Under the pieces are notes generated by a model, which did not search any database, was not told the DNA's origin, and saw nothing but the letters and a program-made list of their open reading frames with translations. A DNA stretch of 6,663 bases from Candidatus Roizmanbacteria bacterium CG_4_10_14_0_8_um_filter_39_9 (GTDB lineage Bacteria > Patescibacteriota > Microgenomatia > UBA1406 > GWC2-37-13): positions 1-6,663 of the forward strand of contig PFLF01000087.1 in the NCBI GenBank assembly GCA_002784505.1, in the 5' to 3' direction. This document shows positions 6,113-6,663 of this stretch, in pieces; the stretch's first letter is position 1; every line of letters begins with the position of its first letter. Position numbers and translations under genes: made by a program.

Positions 6113-6663
6113 AGATTATTAATAACTTTATTTGTAAATTCAGTGCTTTTCAAAGTTCCGCCTAAGTCTTTGGTAGTTTGACCGAGCTTTATCGTTTTGA
6201 ATATTGAGTCTCTTATCCTTTTTGCTATTTTAATCTCACCCAAAAAATCAAGCATCATTGCTGCCGAAAGGAAGCTGGCTGTAGGGTTAGCTGTATTTTT
6301 TCCGGTATATTTTGGAGCTGAACCGTGTACGGGTTCAAATAATCCCCGTCTTTCTCCCACATTAGCGCTTGCGGCCACACCTAGTCCCCCTGTTAAACCA
6401 GCCGCTTCATCGGATAATATGTCACCGAACATGTTGGTTGTAACGATAATATCAAAGTGCTCAGTTTTTTTGATAAGCTGCATGGCACAGGAATCGACGA
6501 GCATTTCTTCCATCATAATATCAGGATAAGATTGTGCAACCTTTTTGGCGATTTTCAGAAACAAGCCGTCGGTGATTCTTAAAATATTGGCTTTGTGAAC
6601 TGCAGTAACTTTTTTTCTTTTTTGTTTACGCGCAAGATCAAAAGCAAAGGTAACGATTCTTTT
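6109..6663 (-). CDS. isocitrate/isopropylmalate/homoisocitrate dehydrogenase family, probably homoisocitrate dehydrogenase (5' end off the right edge)
   Basis: The visible 184 residues are the C-terminal half of an NAD(P)-dependent beta-decarboxylating dehydrogenase of usually about 330-350 residues. In fragment numbering, VTAVHKANI (19-27) carries catalytic Lys24, LVDSCAMQL (55-63) has Asp57, and TTNMFGDILSDEAAGL (75-90) is the family signature with metal-binding Asp81 and Asp85. LFEPVHGSAP (108-117) is the cofactor-binding segment. LSAAMMLDFLGE (132-143) strongly recalls Thermus homoisocitrate dehydrogenase. The residues that set substrate choice lie in the missing N-terminal half, so 3-isopropylmalate or isocitrate remain possible. 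The lysine role is inferred from the ATGA overlap with lysZ. An internal TTG at 6564 can be read as a start but is simply a leucine codon, since conserved family sequence continues upstream to the edge. The stop is TGA. Confidence 0.88.
   Translation of the reverse strand, partial: KRIVTFAFDLARKQKRKKVTAVHKANILRITDGLFLKIAKKVAQSYPDIMMEEMLVDSCAMQLIKKTEHFDIIVTTNMFGDILSDEAAGLTGGLGVAASANVGERRGLFEPVHGSAPKYTGKNTANPTASFLSAAMMLDFLGEIKIAKRIRDSIFKTIKLGQTTKDLGGTLKSTEFTNKVINNL

Noticed and set aside
5478..6529. Plus-strand open frames of 95 and 110 codons opposite lysZ and the dehydrogenase
   Set aside because: They are antisense shadows of well-conserved genes, with low-complexity translations and no start signals.
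6109..6564. A complete 151-residue gene starting at TTG 6564
   Set aside because: Conserved dehydrogenase sequence continues in frame upstream (HKAN, TDG) to the right edge, so the TTG is an internal leucine codon of a longer gene cut by the window.

Overview
The window is a gene-dense, AT-rich stretch (about 35-40% G+C by eye) from what is probably a bacterium with a compact genome. It holds seven protein genes, two of them cut by the window edges, and no gap longer than about 60 bases. I see no RNA genes, CRISPR arrays, insertion sequences or long repeats. The LysZ resembles the LysW-dependent kinases of Thermus/Chloroflexi-like bacteria. None of the six visible start codons has a convincing Shine-Dalgarno sequence. 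Together with the tight packing this would fit a Patescibacteria/CPR-type or similar lineage, but that placement is inference and weak. TGA, TAG and TAA all act as stops, so TGA is not reassigned.

Layout. On the left, running leftward off the edge, is an M24-family Xaa-Pro peptidase (854 to 1). A 56-base divergent spacer (855-910) carries promoter-like hexamers for both directions. Running right from it are three genes: an aminoglycoside-phosphotransferase/choline-kinase-fold kinase (911-1936), an ATP-grasp ligase of the DcsG-like type (1938-2807, one base after the kinase) and a short FTR1/EfeU-like iron permease homologue (2832-3458). Converging on them from the right edge is a four-gene minus-strand operon: a homoisocitrate/isopropylmalate-type dehydrogenase (6663 to 6109, partial), a LysZ-type amino-acid kinase (6112-5309, ATGA overlap), a LysJ/ArgD-type aminotransferase (5299-4142) and a class II glutamine-amidotransferase-fold protein (4135-3479). 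The two operons meet tail to tail across 20 bases with no visible terminator.

Function. The minus-strand operon points to lysine (possibly also arginine/ornithine) synthesis from 2-aminoadipate on the LysW carrier protein. The dehydrogenase would make 2-oxoadipate, LysZ would phosphorylate LysW-bound aminoadipate, and LysJ would transaminate the semialdehyde. LysW, LysX, LysY and LysK are not in the window. The unexpected member is the last gene, a stand-alone Cys-type Ntn hydrolase of the family that includes EgtC. It sits next to LysJ, where a LysK hydrolase is often found, and its fold attacks the same kind of gamma-glutamyl amide bond that LysK must break. This suggests a replacement for LysK and is the most interesting hypothesis here. 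The plus-strand kinase and ATP-grasp pair looks like an uncharacterised two-enzyme, ATP-dependent small-molecule or peptide-like pathway; its substrate cannot be read from the sequence.
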